Notes under the pieces: generated by a model
The model's database searches: none
Told to the model about the DNA's origin: nothing
The model's input: only the letters and a program-made list of their open reading frames with translations
Shown here: positions 1-8,118 of the stretch, one piece after another
Layout: every line of letters starts with the position of its first letter
Position numbering within the stretch: position 1 is the stretch's first letter
Made by a program: the position numbers and the translations under genes
NCBI GenBank assembly: GCA_963789515.1
Contig: CAWBKW010000002.1
Coordinates: 434,001-498,000 of the forward strand
Direction: 5' to 3'
DNA: 64,000 bases
DNA from: JBAXEO01 sp963789515
Lineage (GTDB): Bacteria > Actinomycetota > Coriobacteriia > Anaerosomatales > JAAXUF01

Positions 1-219
1 CCCGCGCCGGTTACCGATGCCGTCGTCGTAGTTGCCGCGAATCGTGGGGACCCCGAGGCTGCGGACGCGATCGACCACGCCGGCCGGATCAGGACCGTAC
101 CCGACGAGGTCGCCGAGGCAGTACGACTCCTCGACCCCGTGCGCCCGGATGTCAGCGACCACGGCGTCGAGCGCCACGAGGTTTCCGTGAACGTCCGAGA
201 AGAGCGCGATCCGGCGCAC
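1..219 (-). CDS. Calcineurin-like metallophosphoesterase, C-terminal part outside window
   Basis: The minus strand reads from a GTG at 219, three bases after the acr3 stop region, and stays open to the window edge, giving 73 residues. The start is RRIALFSDVHGNLVALDAV, followed by a CLGDLVGYGPDP segment and RGNYDD. These are the D-x-H, GDxxGYGPxP and GN(Y/H)D blocks of the YfcE/YmdB-type calcineurin-like phosphoesterases that bind a di-metal centre. Substrate cannot be told; relatives act on phosphodiesters or protein phosphates. It sits directly downstream of acr3 on the same strand and may be co-transcribed with the arsenic genes. The family is clear; the C-terminal half is not visible. Confidence 0.85.
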   Translation of the reverse strand, partial: MRRIALFSDVHGNLVALDAVVADIRAHGVEESYCLGDLVGYGPDPAGVVDRVRSLGVPTIRGNYDDGIGNRRG

Positions 220-221
220 GG

Positions 222-1364
222 TCAGGAGCCCTTCAGCATGTCGCTGACCTCACAGGAGCCCTCAGCGAACTCGGCGGCGGTGAGCAGGTCGACCTCCGTC
301 GGCATGGGTTCATCGGCGAAGTAGCGCGTCTTGAACGCCAGGGCGACGTTGACCAGTCCGATCAGGACCGGCACCTCCACCAGCGGGCCGATCACCGCTG
401 CGAACGCTTGTCCGGAGTTGATGCCGAACACGGAGATGCACACCGCGATCGCGAGCTCGAAGTTGTTGGAGCCCGCCGTGAAGGCGAGCGTGGTCGTCTT
501 GGCGTAGCGCAGGCCGATGGCCTTGGCCACGAAGAACGTCAGGAAGAACATGATCGCGAAGTAGAAGAGCATCGGAATCGCCACTCGCACGCCGTCCAGC
601 GGGACGCCCACGATCATCTCGCCCTTGAGCGAGAACATCGTGAAGATGGTGAACAGCAGGGCGACAAGCGTGACGGGGCCGACTCTCGGCACGAACACGG
701 TCTCGTACCACTCCAGGCCCTTGAGGCGTATGAGCCCGAAGCGCGAGATGACGCCGGCGGCGAAGGGGATGCCGAGGTAGATGAGAACCGTCACTGCGAT
801 CTCGGAGGGGGAGACGTCGACGACGGCACCCGGGACTCCGAACAGCGGGGGCAGCACGGTCACGAAGAACCAGGCGTACAGGCCGAAGAACAGCACCTGC
901 ATGACGCTGTTGAGCGCCACGAGCCCGGCAGCGAACTCGCAGTCACCTTCGGCCAGACCGTTCCACACGATGACCATGGCGATACACGGCGCGATGCCGA
1001 TGATGATGAGTCCGACCATGTACTCGTAGTAGTCGGGGAAGATGCTTGCCGCGCCGATCGCGAGCAGGAACATGACCGACGGTGCCACGATCCAGTTCAT
1101 GATCATGGCGAGCGTGAGCGCCTTGCGGTCGCGCATCACGTCCGGGAGCTCCTCGTAGTGCACCTTCGCGAGGGCCGGATACATCATGGCGATCAGGCCG
1201 AGGGCGATGGGGATGTTGGTCGTCCCCACGGTGAACTGGCCGATGAACTTCGGCACCCATTGGAACAGCGCCCCGGCGGCGACGCCCGCCGCCATAGCGA
1301 GGAAGATCCACAGCGTGAGATAGCGGTCGAGGAAGCTCAGCTTCTTGGCGACGGACTGGGTCAT
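222..1364 (-). CDS. acr3: Arsenite efflux permease, ACR3 family
   Basis: A 380-residue membrane protein with about ten hydrophobic segments starts at MTQSVAKKLSFLDRY. The ACR3 signature is present: GIAPCIAMVIVWNGLAEGD, with the conserved transmembrane cysteine at residue 127, and a later FTAGSNNFELAIAV block. ACR3 proteins extrude As(III) at the cytoplasmic membrane, driven by the proton gradient. The ATG at 1364 overlaps the arsR stop (TGATG), so the two genes form an operon with coupled translation. An in-frame extension reaches 1685, but it overlaps arsR and lacks family similarity. No arsenate reductase gene is visible here; it may lie elsewhere. Confidence 0.95.
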   Translation of the reverse strand: MTQSVAKKLSFLDRYLTLWIFLAMAAGVAAGALFQWVPKFIGQFTVGTTNIPIALGLIAMMYPALAKVHYEELPDVMRDRKALTLAMIMNWIVAPSVMFLLAIGAASIFPDYYEYMVGLIIIGIAPCIAMVIVWNGLAEGDCEFAAGLVALNSVMQVLFFGLYAWFFVTVLPPLFGVPGAVVDVSPSEIAVTVLIYLGIPFAAGVISRFGLIRLKGLEWYETVFVPRVGPVTLVALLFTIFTMFSLKGEMIVGVPLDGVRVAIPMLFYFAIMFFLTFFVAKAIGLRYAKTTTLAFTAGSNNFELAIAVCISVFGINSGQAFAAVIGPLVEVPVLIGLVNVALAFKTRYFADEPMPTEVDLLTAAEFAEGSCEVSDMLKGS

Positions 1365-1672
1365 CAGTTCTCCTCGGACTCGACGGAACAGGGGACAACG
1401 TCGGTGACCATGGCGGCCACCGCCGCGGCGAACGTGCGCAGAAGATCGGGAGCGACGCAGTACACCCGCCCCTGGCCGACGGGATGGGAGGAGACCACAC
1501 CGGCATCCTGGAGGATCGCGAGGTGCTGGGAGACGGTCGACTGGGCGAGCGGGAGTTCGGCGAACAGGTCGGCGCCTCGGCACTCGGGTTCTCGGGCCAG
1601 GAGCCGCACGATGTGGAGCCGCGCAGGATGGGAAAGGGCCTTCGCGACCAAGGCCGTGGCTGCATCGTCCAT
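1364..1672 (-). CDS. arsR: ArsR-family transcriptional repressor
   Basis: A 102-residue winged-helix protein. The stretch ALSHPARLHIVRLL followed by the recognition helix STVSQHLAILQDAGVV (about residues 45-60) is typical of ArsR/SmtB metalloregulators. The canonical CVC metal site of plasmid ArsR is absent. Cysteines occur at positions 31, 72 and 95, so an alternative three-Cys As(III)/Sb(III) site is possible, as known in several atypical ArsR proteins; that assignment is inference. The gene is first in the operon with acr3. A perfect inverted repeat lies about 22 bases upstream of the start and is the likely operator, giving autorepression relieved by arsenite. Confidence 0.92.
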   Translation of the reverse strand: MDDAATALVAKALSHPARLHIVRLLAREPECRGADLFAELPLAQSTVSQHLAILQDAGVVSSHPVGQGRVYCVAPDLLRTFAAAVAAMVTDVVPCSVESEEN

Positions 1673-1694
1673 CGAGGTCGTCCAATCATCGTGA

Positions 1695-1710
1695 ATCGTC
1701 GATAGACGAT
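1695..1710 (-). promoter_or_regulatory. Candidate ArsR operator (inverted repeat)
   Basis: ATCGTC-GATA-GACGAT is a perfect 6-bp inverted repeat with a 4-base spacer, 22 bases before the arsR start. ArsR-family repressors bind such imperfect or perfect dyads overlapping their own promoter. Position and symmetry support the call; the specific protein-DNA pair is inferred. Confidence 0.55.
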
Positions 1711-1839
1711 AGGTTAGGGTGCGGGGTTCGCATTGTCCAGAGCACGGGGGTAGAATCCCTCGGTCAGCTCATTGTCGGTCCCTTGGGGCTTCTGAGGCGC
1801 AGTATCGGGCGGTCCGCGGGGCGATGATGTCAGTGCGTT

Positions 1840-1848
1840 TGCTATGAT
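1840..1848 (+). promoter_or_regulatory. Extended -10 promoter of tRNA-Leu
   Basis: TGC-TATGAT is an extended -10 element (TGn-TAnnnT) lying 19 bases upstream of the tRNA 5' end. No convincing -35 is seen. The same TGC-TAnnnT form recurs before other genes in the window. Confidence 0.55.
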
Positions 1849-1866
1849 GAGAAGCCGTCTACACGC

Positions 1867-1951
1867 GCGGGCGTGGCGGAATTGGCAGACGCGCCGGGTT
1901 TAGGTCCCGGTGAGGCAACTCATGGAGGTTCGAGTCCTCTCGCCCGCACCA
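1867..1951 (+). tRNA. tRNA-Leu (anticodon UAG)
   Basis: An 85-base class II tRNA with CCA encoded. Acceptor arms GCGGGCG (1867-1873) and CGCCCGC (1941-1947) pair fully, followed by A-CCA. The anticodon stem CCGGG/CCCGG encloses loop TTTAGGT, giving anticodon TAG for CUA leucine codons. The long variable arm TGAGGCAACTCA is typical of leucine tRNAs, and the T arm contains GTTCGAGTC. It is followed after 55 bases by tig with no visible terminator, so the two may share a transcript. Confidence 0.97.
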
Positions 1952-2006
1952 GTCGATTCACCGCCGGCCGGCACCGGTCACGTGTTCCCCAGGAAAGGAT
2001 CCATCC

Positions 2007-3428
2007 GTGCTTAAAACAAGCGTCGAGCGTCTCGAGGGCACCACCGTCAAGCTCACCGTCACCGTTCCCGCAGCTGACGTCGATGTCGCCATCGCCGAGG
2101 CGTACGCCTCCGTCGGCAAGAAGATGCGCATCCCCGGCTTCAGGAAGGGCCATGCCCCGCGCCCGGTCGTGGACAACTACGTCGGCCGCGACCACGTCCT
2201 CGCCGAGGCCACCGAGGCCGTTCTCAACGACTACTATCCCAAGGCAGTCGACGCCGAGGGCCTGCGCCCCATCGAGTCCCCCGAAACCGAGGCCCTCGAG
2301 ACGGTGCAGCAGGGCGAGGACTTCACGTTCGAAGCCGAGGTCGTCACGCGTCCCGAACTGTCTCTCGAGAGCGCTGACGGCATCACCATCGAGATCATGC
2401 CCCGCGCGGTGAGCGACTCCGAGATGGACGCCCAGATCGACGAGCTCCGCGAGCGGTTCGCCTCGCTTGAGCCGGTCGAGGACCGCGGACTCGGAGCGAA
2501 CGACTTCGCGCTCATCTCGTTTGTCGGCTACGTCGACGGCGAGACCTACGAGGGCAACGAAGTCGACAAGTACCTCTACGAGATGGGCCGCGGGCTCATG
2601 CCGCAGGAGTTCGACGATGCCATCCTCGGCCTGGAATCCGGCGCTGAGGCCCGAGTGGAGTTCGAGATCCCGGACACCTCGTCGAAAGAAGAGTACGTCG
2701 GCAAGATGGCCCAGTTCGATGTGGTCGTCCACGAGATCAAGGCCAAGAAACTCCCCGACGTCGACGATGAGTTCGCGTCGCAGCTTGGTTTCGACACCGT
2801 CGACGAGATGAAGCAGGACCTTCGCGTGCGCCTCGATCAGCAGAAAGAGGTCGCCTACATCCAGGCGAAGGAGAAGACGGCACGCGAAGAACTCGCTCGC
2901 CGCACACCTGGCGACATTCCCGAGTCGATGATCCAAGGCCGGATGCGGAGCCTCTTCACCGACTTCGACCGCCGCCTGCAGGAGCAGGGCACCACGCTCG
3001 AGGCGTACAGCAACGCCACCGGCTTGACGAGCGAGGTGCTCGAGGCAGAGCTACGCAAGGACGCCGTGGAGCTCATCCGCGAGGACCTCGCGCTCGAGGC
3101 GCTCTTCCGCGACAAGGGCATGGAAGTCACCGACGCCGACATCGACGAGGAGCTCGCCGAGATCGCCCGTGCGACCAAGTCCACCCCCGAAGAGGCGCGC
3201 AAGAAGTGGGAAGACATGGGCCTCATGGCGGTCATCCGCGAGGGCGTCATGCACCACAAGGCCGTGAACTGGCTGATGGAGAACGTGACGGTCGTCGAGG
3301 TGGAGCCGACCGACCTGGCCGAAGAGGCACCGTCTGAGCCCAAGGGCAAGAAGAAGGCATCCAAGAAGGCCGACAAGACCGACGACAACGCCGAGGCACC
3401 CGCCGAGGCCGAGAGCACCGAGGAGTAG
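2007..3428 (+). CDS. tig: Trigger factor, ribosome-associated peptidyl-prolyl isomerase
   Basis: A 473-residue protein whose N-terminal domain carries the ribosome-docking signature GFRKGHAPRPVV (around residue 45), followed by a PPIase domain (FVGYVDGETYEGN... near 150-240) and a helical C-terminal chaperone domain. The last 35 residues are a Lys/Glu/Ala-rich tail. Trigger factor binds nascent chains at the ribosome exit tunnel and assists early folding. The GTG start at 2007 has a strong AGGAAAGGA ribosome site at 1991-1999. clpP follows after 5 bases and clpX after that, the widespread tig-clpP-clpX arrangement linking folding and proteolysis. Confidence 0.97.
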   Translation: MLKTSVERLEGTTVKLTVTVPAADVDVAIAEAYASVGKKMRIPGFRKGHAPRPVVDNYVGRDHVLAEATEAVLNDYYPKAVDAEGLRPIESPETEALETVQQGEDFTFEAEVVTRPELSLESADGITIEIMPRAVSDSEMDAQIDELRERFASLEPVEDRGLGANDFALISFVGYVDGETYEGNEVDKYLYEMGRGLMPQEFDDAILGLESGAEARVEFEIPDTSSKEEYVGKMAQFDVVVHEIKAKKLPDVDDEFASQLGFDTVDEMKQDLRVRLDQQKEVAYIQAKEKTAREELARRTPGDIPESMIQGRMRSLFTDFDRRLQEQGTTLEAYSNATGLTSEVLEAELRKDAVELIREDLALEALFRDKGMEVTDADIDEELAEIARATKSTPEEARKKWEDMGLMAVIREGVMHHKAVNWLMENVTVVEVEPTDLAEEAPSEPKGKKKASKKADKTDDNAEAPAEAESTEE

Positions 3429-3433
3429 CGCGC

Positions 3434-4051
3434 ATGACCCCTGACATCAAGGCACTCGTACCTATCGTCGTCGAGCAGACCAGCCGAGGCGAGCGCAGCT
3501 TCGACATCTACTCGCGACTGCTCAACGACCGCGTCGTCTTTCTCGGCACTGAGATCGACGACCACGTCGCGAACCTGGTGATCGCCCAGCTCCTGCACCT
3601 CGAGAGTGCCGATCCCGAGAAGGACATCAACATCTACATCAACTCGCCGGGCGGCTCGGTCACCTCGGGTCTGGCCATCTACGACACGATGCAGTTCATC
3701 AAGTCGGAGGTCTCGACCATCTGCGTCGGTCAGTGCGCGTCGATGGCGGCGGTCCTTCTCGCTGCGGGCGCGCCCGGCAAGCGCTACATGCTCCCGCACT
3801 CCCGCGTCCTGATCCACCAGCCGTGGGGCGGCACGCAGGGCCAGGTGACCGACATCGAGATCCAGGCCAAGGAGATGCTCCGCATGCGCGCCGAGCTCGA
3901 CGGCATCCTCGCCCATCACACGGGCCAGACCATCGAGAAGATCCATCTCGACACGGAGCGCGACAACATCATGGGCGGCGACGACGCCGTCACCTACGGC
4001 TTGGTCGACGAGGTGCTCCAGACCCGCAAGGGCGAGGCGAAGTCGGAATGA
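3434..4051 (+). CDS. clpP: ATP-dependent Clp protease proteolytic subunit
   Basis: A 205-residue serine peptidase of family S14. The catalytic triad is readable as Ser103 (GQCASMAA), His128 (VLIHQP) and Asp177 (TERDNIM). The oxyanion/Gly-rich segment NSPGGSVTSG precedes it. Fourteen such subunits form the ClpP barrel, which degrades proteins unfolded by ClpX or ClpC. The short N-terminus before VPIVVEQT is typical of forms with little or no propeptide. The stop overlaps the clpX start (ATGA), which fits equimolar co-translation. Confidence 0.98.
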   Translation: MTPDIKALVPIVVEQTSRGERSFDIYSRLLNDRVVFLGTEIDDHVANLVIAQLLHLESADPEKDINIYINSPGGSVTSGLAIYDTMQFIKSEVSTICVGQCASMAAVLLAAGAPGKRYMLPHSRVLIHQPWGGTQGQVTDIEIQAKEMLRMRAELDGILAHHTGQTIEKIHLDTERDNIMGGDDAVTYGLVDEVLQTRKGEAKSE

Positions 4052-5322
4052 ACGAGACCCCTGACGGCCCCGAATCGCTGAAGTGTTCGTTCTGCGCGAA
4101 GAGCCAGCGGCACGTCAAGAAGCTGATCGCTGGTCCGGGCGTCTACATCTGCGATGAGTGCATCGAACTCTGCAACGACATCGTCGAAGACGAGCTCGCC
4201 GAGGAAGCAGAAGTCGAGACGCTTCTGGCGGACCTGCCGACTCCCAAGGAGATCTACGAGTCGCTGAACTCCTATGTCATCGGGCAGGAGCAGGCCAAGA
4301 AGGTCCTGTCGGTGGCGGTGTACAACCACTACAAGCGCGTCCACCTCTCCCCGCCGGACGGTGAGGAGGAAGTGGAGCTCGCCAAGAGCAACATCCTCCT
4401 TCTGGGCCCTACGGGCTGCGGCAAGACGCTGCTCGCCCAGACGCTCGCTCGGATCCTGAAGGTCCCGTTCGCCATCGCCGACGCCACGGCGCTGACCGAG
4501 GCCGGCTACGTGGGCGAGGACGTCGAGAACATCCTGCTCAAGCTCATCACGGCCGCCGACTTCGACATCAAGCGCGCCGAGGTCGGCATCATCTACATCG
4601 ACGAGATCGACAAGGTGGCGCGCAAGGCCGAGAACCTCTCGATCACGCGCGACGTGTCAGGTGAGGGCGTGCAGCAGGCGCTCCTCAAGATCCTGGAGGG
4701 CACCGAGGCCGCTGTCCCGCCGCAGGGCGGCCGCAAGCATCCTCAGCAAGAGCTGCTCCGCATCGACACGACCAACGTGCTGTTCATCCTGGGCGGGGCG
4801 TTCGTGGGGCTTGAGAAGATCATCTCGGAGCGCATCGGCAAGAAGGGCGTCGGCTTCCACGCCGAGCTCGCCGACCCCGCCAAGCACGACGCCGGCGTCC
4901 TGTTCTCGCAGGTGCTTCCGGAGGACCTCAACAAGTTCGGGATGATCCCCGAGTTCGTCGGCCGCCTTCCGGTCGTCACGCACGTGGAGGAGTTGACCGA
5001 GGACGATCTGGTCCACATCCTCACCGTCCCCAAGAACGCGCTGGTCAAGCAGTACCAGCGCCTCTTCTCGCTCGAGGGCGCCAAACTCGACTTCACGGAG
5101 GGCGCGCTTCGAGCCATCGCCGAGCAGGCCGTCGAGCGCGGAACCGGTGCACGCGGGCTACGCTCGGTCATGGAGAAGATGCTGCTGGACCTCATGTACG
5201 AGCTGCCCAGCCGGTGCGACATCCAGGAAGTCGTGGTCACCGAGGCCGTCGTACGCGATGGCGCCGAGCCGACCACCGTGTGCAACGGTGCCGGCCAGGA
5301 AGCGGAGGCCGCGGGGGCCTAG
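4048..5322 (+). CDS. clpX: ATP-dependent Clp protease ATP-binding subunit ClpX
   Basis: A 424-residue AAA+ unfoldase. The N-terminal C4 zinc-binding domain is CSFC...CDEC (residues about 12-42). Walker A GPTGCGKT is near residue 120, the GYVGED pore loop follows, and Walker B is YIDEIDK. The family IGF loop that docks into ClpP is represented by GVGFHAEL, so Ile is replaced by Val. The ATG at 4048 overlaps the clpP stop. ClpX recognises tagged or specific substrates and feeds them into ClpP. A hairpin 38 bases after the stop probably ends the tig-clpPX transcript. Confidence 0.98.
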   Translation: MNETPDGPESLKCSFCAKSQRHVKKLIAGPGVYICDECIELCNDIVEDELAEEAEVETLLADLPTPKEIYESLNSYVIGQEQAKKVLSVAVYNHYKRVHLSPPDGEEEVELAKSNILLLGPTGCGKTLLAQTLARILKVPFAIADATALTEAGYVGEDVENILLKLITAADFDIKRAEVGIIYIDEIDKVARKAENLSITRDVSGEGVQQALLKILEGTEAAVPPQGGRKHPQQELLRIDTTNVLFILGGAFVGLEKIISERIGKKGVGFHAELADPAKHDAGVLFSQVLPEDLNKFGMIPEFVGRLPVVTHVEELTEDDLVHILTVPKNALVKQYQRLFSLEGAKLDFTEGALRAIAEQAVERGTGARGLRSVMEKMLLDLMYELPSRCDIQEVVVTEAVVRDGAEPTTVCNGAGQEAEAAGA

Positions 5323-5359
5323 GCCGAGTCCGCGTGCGCCGAGCAGACAAGCGTCCTCT

Positions 5360-5383
5360 CGAGACCGCCTGCGGGCGGTCTCG
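5360..5383 (+). terminator. Hairpin after clpX
   Basis: CGAGACCGCC-TGCG-GGCGGTCTCG forms a perfect 10-bp stem with a 4-base loop between clpX and valS. No clear T-tract follows, so it is a hairpin terminator candidate rather than a textbook intrinsic terminator. Confidence 0.6.
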
Positions 5384-5399
5384 TCGCGTGTTGGGCTCC

Positions 5400-5408
5400 T
5401 GCTAGAAT
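5400..5408 (+). promoter_or_regulatory. Extended -10 promoter of valS-folC
   Basis: TGC-TAGAAT, an extended -10 element, sits 45 bases upstream of the valS start and directly after the clpX hairpin. It is identical to elements before the genes starting at 9567 and 35986. Confidence 0.55.
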
Positions 5409-5452
5409 TGCGTGACCGAGACCAGACGATCCGATGAGAGGCGCGACGCACC

Positions 5453-8104
5453 GTGAGCGAGATGCCCAAGGCGTACGACCCCAAGGCCGTCGAAGGCCCC
5501 CTGTTCGCCTCATGGCAGGAGGGCGGGTACTTCTCGGCTCAGGCCGTGGGGGGAGTCGACCCGTACTCGGTGGTCATACCGCCTCCCAACGTCACGGGCT
5601 CGCTTCACATGGGCCACGCGCTCAACAACACGATCCAGGACGTCGTTGTGCGTCGCTCGCGCATGGCGGGGCGTCCGACCGTGTGGGTCGTGGGCACCGA
5701 TCACGCAGGAATCGCGACGCAGAACAAGGTCGAGCAGAAGCTCGCCGCCGAGGGGCTCTCCCGCCATGACGTGGGGCGCGAGGCGTTCATCGAGGCGTGC
5801 TGGGAATGGCGCCGCGAGTACGGTGGGACGATCATCGGCCAGCTCAAGGCGATGGGCTGCAGCTGCGACTACGACAACGAGCGCTTCACCATGGACCCGG
5901 AGTACCAGGTCGCGGTCCGCAAGGTGTTCGTGGACTGGTTCGAAGCCGGGTTGATCTACAAGGGTAAGCGCATCATCAACTGGTGCCCGCGCTGCTCGAC
6001 GGCGCTCTCCGACATCGAAGTCGAGCACGAGGACGTCGACAGTCACCTGTGGCACCTCCGCTATCCGCTCAAGGAGCCGGTCGCCGGAATCGACCACGTG
6101 ACCGTTGCCACCACCCGTCCGGAGACGATGCTCGGCGACACCTGCGTCGCCGTGCACCCGGACGACGAGCGGTACGCGGCACTCGTAGGGGCCTCCGTTG
6201 TGCTGCCGCTCATGGGGCGCGAGATCCCGATCGTCGCTGACGACTTCGTCGATCCTGCCTTCGGCTCCGGCGCGGTGAAGGTGACGCCGGCCCACGACCC
6301 CAACGACTTCGACATCGGTGAGCGTCACGGCTGCGCCAAGATCAACATCATGAACGCGGATGCGACCATCTCGGCCGACGGCGGGCCCTACGCGGGGCTC
6401 GACCGCTATGAGGCTCGCAAGCGCGTGCTCGCGGACCTCGACGCCCTAGGTGCGCTGGTCAAGACCGATGAGCACGTGCATTCGGTGGGCCACTGCTACC
6501 GCTGCCACACGGTCATCGAGCCGTGGCTCTCGGACCAGTGGTTCGTCGACATGAAGCCGCTTGCGGCTCCGGCGATCGAAGCGGTTCACGACGGCCGCGT
6601 GACCTTCCACCCCAAGCGCTGGGAGAACGTCTACTTCCACTGGATGGACAACATCCGCGACTGGTGCATCTCGCGGCAGCTCTGGTGGGGGCATCGCATC
6701 CCGGTGTTCTACTGCGACGCGTGCCAGATGACCGTCGCCAGCATGGACGACCTGATCGCCTGCCCGACCTGCGGCACCGCGATGCGCCAGGACGAGGACG
6801 TGCTCGACACCTGGTTCTCCTCGCAGCTCTGGCCGTTCGCCACGCTCGGCTGGCCGGAGCCCACCCCTGAGCTCGGCTACTTCTACCCGACCAACGTGCT
6901 TTCCACCGCCCGCGACATCCTGTTCCTGTGGGTCGCCCGCATGGTCATGAGCGGTATGTACTTCAACGACGGGCAGATCCCCTTCGAAGACGTGATCATC
7001 CACCCGACGGTCTTCAACGCCGAGGGCAAGCGGATGAGCAAGTCGCTCGGCACCGGGGTCGACCCGCTCGACCTGATGGAGCACTATGGCGCCGACGGCA
7101 TGCGCTTCGGCCTCATGCTGCAGGTCACCGGCAACCAGGACATCAAGTTCGCCGAGGACAAGCTGCTCTCCAGCCGCAACTTCGCCAACAAGATCTGGAA
7201 CGCCAGCCGCTTCGTGCTCATGAACATGGAGGGTTACGAACCCGGAGCCCCCGAGCCGCAGACCGTGGCGGATCGCTGGATACTGTCGCGGCTCGCGGAT
7301 CTCTCGGCGCGCGTCGACGAAGGACTCGACACCTACGAGTTCGGCGAGACGGCCCGCGCGCTCTACGACTTCTTCTGGAACGAGTACTGCGACTGGTACA
7401 TCGAGCTTGCCAAGGACCGCCTGAACGGCGGCGACGCGAAGCAGCGGCTCGCGGTGCAGCGCACGCTCGTCTTCGTCCTCGACCGGGCGCTTCGGCTGCT
7501 TCACCCGATGATGCCGTTCGTCACGGACGCCATCTGGACCAATCTGCCTCTGGGGCCGTCCGAATCCGCACCCTCGCTCATGGTCGCCGCTTGGCCCGAC
7601 GCCGCTGCGCTCTCGGACTTCACCGACCCCGGCGCCGAGAAGTCGATCACGGCGGTGCAGGACATCGTCGTCGCCATCCGCGCGGTGCGCGCTCGCTACG
7701 GCGTCTCACCGCGTACGCCACTCACGGTCGTCGTCAAGGCGCCCGAGTACGAGCTGCTGCTGCTCGAGGGCGAGTCCGGCCTGGTCCGCTCGCTCGCCGG
7801 CGTGGGTTCGTTGACCTTCTCACCGACCGCCGAGAAGCCTTCGCACTCGGCCGTTGCGACAGCGGGAAACCTCGAGATCTACGTGCCCCTCGAGGGGCTG
7901 GTCGACTTCGATGCCGAGCGTGCGCGCCTGGGCAACGAACGCTCGAAGGCGGCGACGGAACTCGAGCGTCTCGAGAAGAAACTCGGTAACGCCGGCTTCC
8001 TGGCCAAGGCGGCTCCCGAGATCGTCGAGAAGGACCGCGCGCGGGCAGCCGAGCTCGGTGAAGGCATCGCCGTCATGGACGCGCAACTCGCCGAGCTGGT
8101 CTGA
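5453..8104 (+). CDS. valS: Valyl-tRNA synthetase
   Basis: An 883-residue class I aminoacyl-tRNA synthetase, the usual ValRS length. The HIGH-type motif appears as PPPNVTGSLHMGHAL (about residue 50) and the KMSKS motif as GKRMSKSLGTG (about 525). Between them lies the CP1 editing domain, which hydrolyses mischarged Thr-tRNA. The last 70 residues (FDAERARLGNERSKAATELE...) form the C-terminal coiled coil that contacts tRNA. The GTG start at 5453 follows a GAGAGG sequence; an ATG at 5462 is the alternative. folC follows after 14 bases, so the two are co-transcribed. Confidence 0.98.
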   Translation: MSEMPKAYDPKAVEGPLFASWQEGGYFSAQAVGGVDPYSVVIPPPNVTGSLHMGHALNNTIQDVVVRRSRMAGRPTVWVVGTDHAGIATQNKVEQKLAAEGLSRHDVGREAFIEACWEWRREYGGTIIGQLKAMGCSCDYDNERFTMDPEYQVAVRKVFVDWFEAGLIYKGKRIINWCPRCSTALSDIEVEHEDVDSHLWHLRYPLKEPVAGIDHVTVATTRPETMLGDTCVAVHPDDERYAALVGASVVLPLMGREIPIVADDFVDPAFGSGAVKVTPAHDPNDFDIGERHGCAKINIMNADATISADGGPYAGLDRYEARKRVLADLDALGALVKTDEHVHSVGHCYRCHTVIEPWLSDQWFVDMKPLAAPAIEAVHDGRVTFHPKRWENVYFHWMDNIRDWCISRQLWWGHRIPVFYCDACQMTVASMDDLIACPTCGTAMRQDEDVLDTWFSSQLWPFATLGWPEPTPELGYFYPTNVLSTARDILFLWVARMVMSGMYFNDGQIPFEDVIIHPTVFNAEGKRMSKSLGTGVDPLDLMEHYGADGMRFGLMLQVTGNQDIKFAEDKLLSSRNFANKIWNASRFVLMNMEGYEPGAPEPQTVADRWILSRLADLSARVDEGLDTYEFGETARALYDFFWNEYCDWYIELAKDRLNGGDAKQRLAVQRTLVFVLDRALRLLHPMMPFVTDAIWTNLPLGPSESAPSLMVAAWPDAAALSDFTDPGAEKSITAVQDIVVAIRAVRARYGVSPRTPLTVVVKAPEYELLLLEGESGLVRSLAGVGSLTFSPTAEKPSHSAVATAGNLEIYVPLEGLVDFDAERARLGNERSKAATELERLEKKLGNAGFLAKAAPEIVEKDRARAAELGEGIAVMDAQLAELV

Positions 8105-8118
8105 CGGGCCGCGAGCCA

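Noticed and set aside
408..1694. 428-codon plus-strand frame opposite acr3 and arsR
   Set aside because: The product is rich in His, Asp, Glu and Arg without hydrophobic pattern, typical of the complement of a membrane protein gene.
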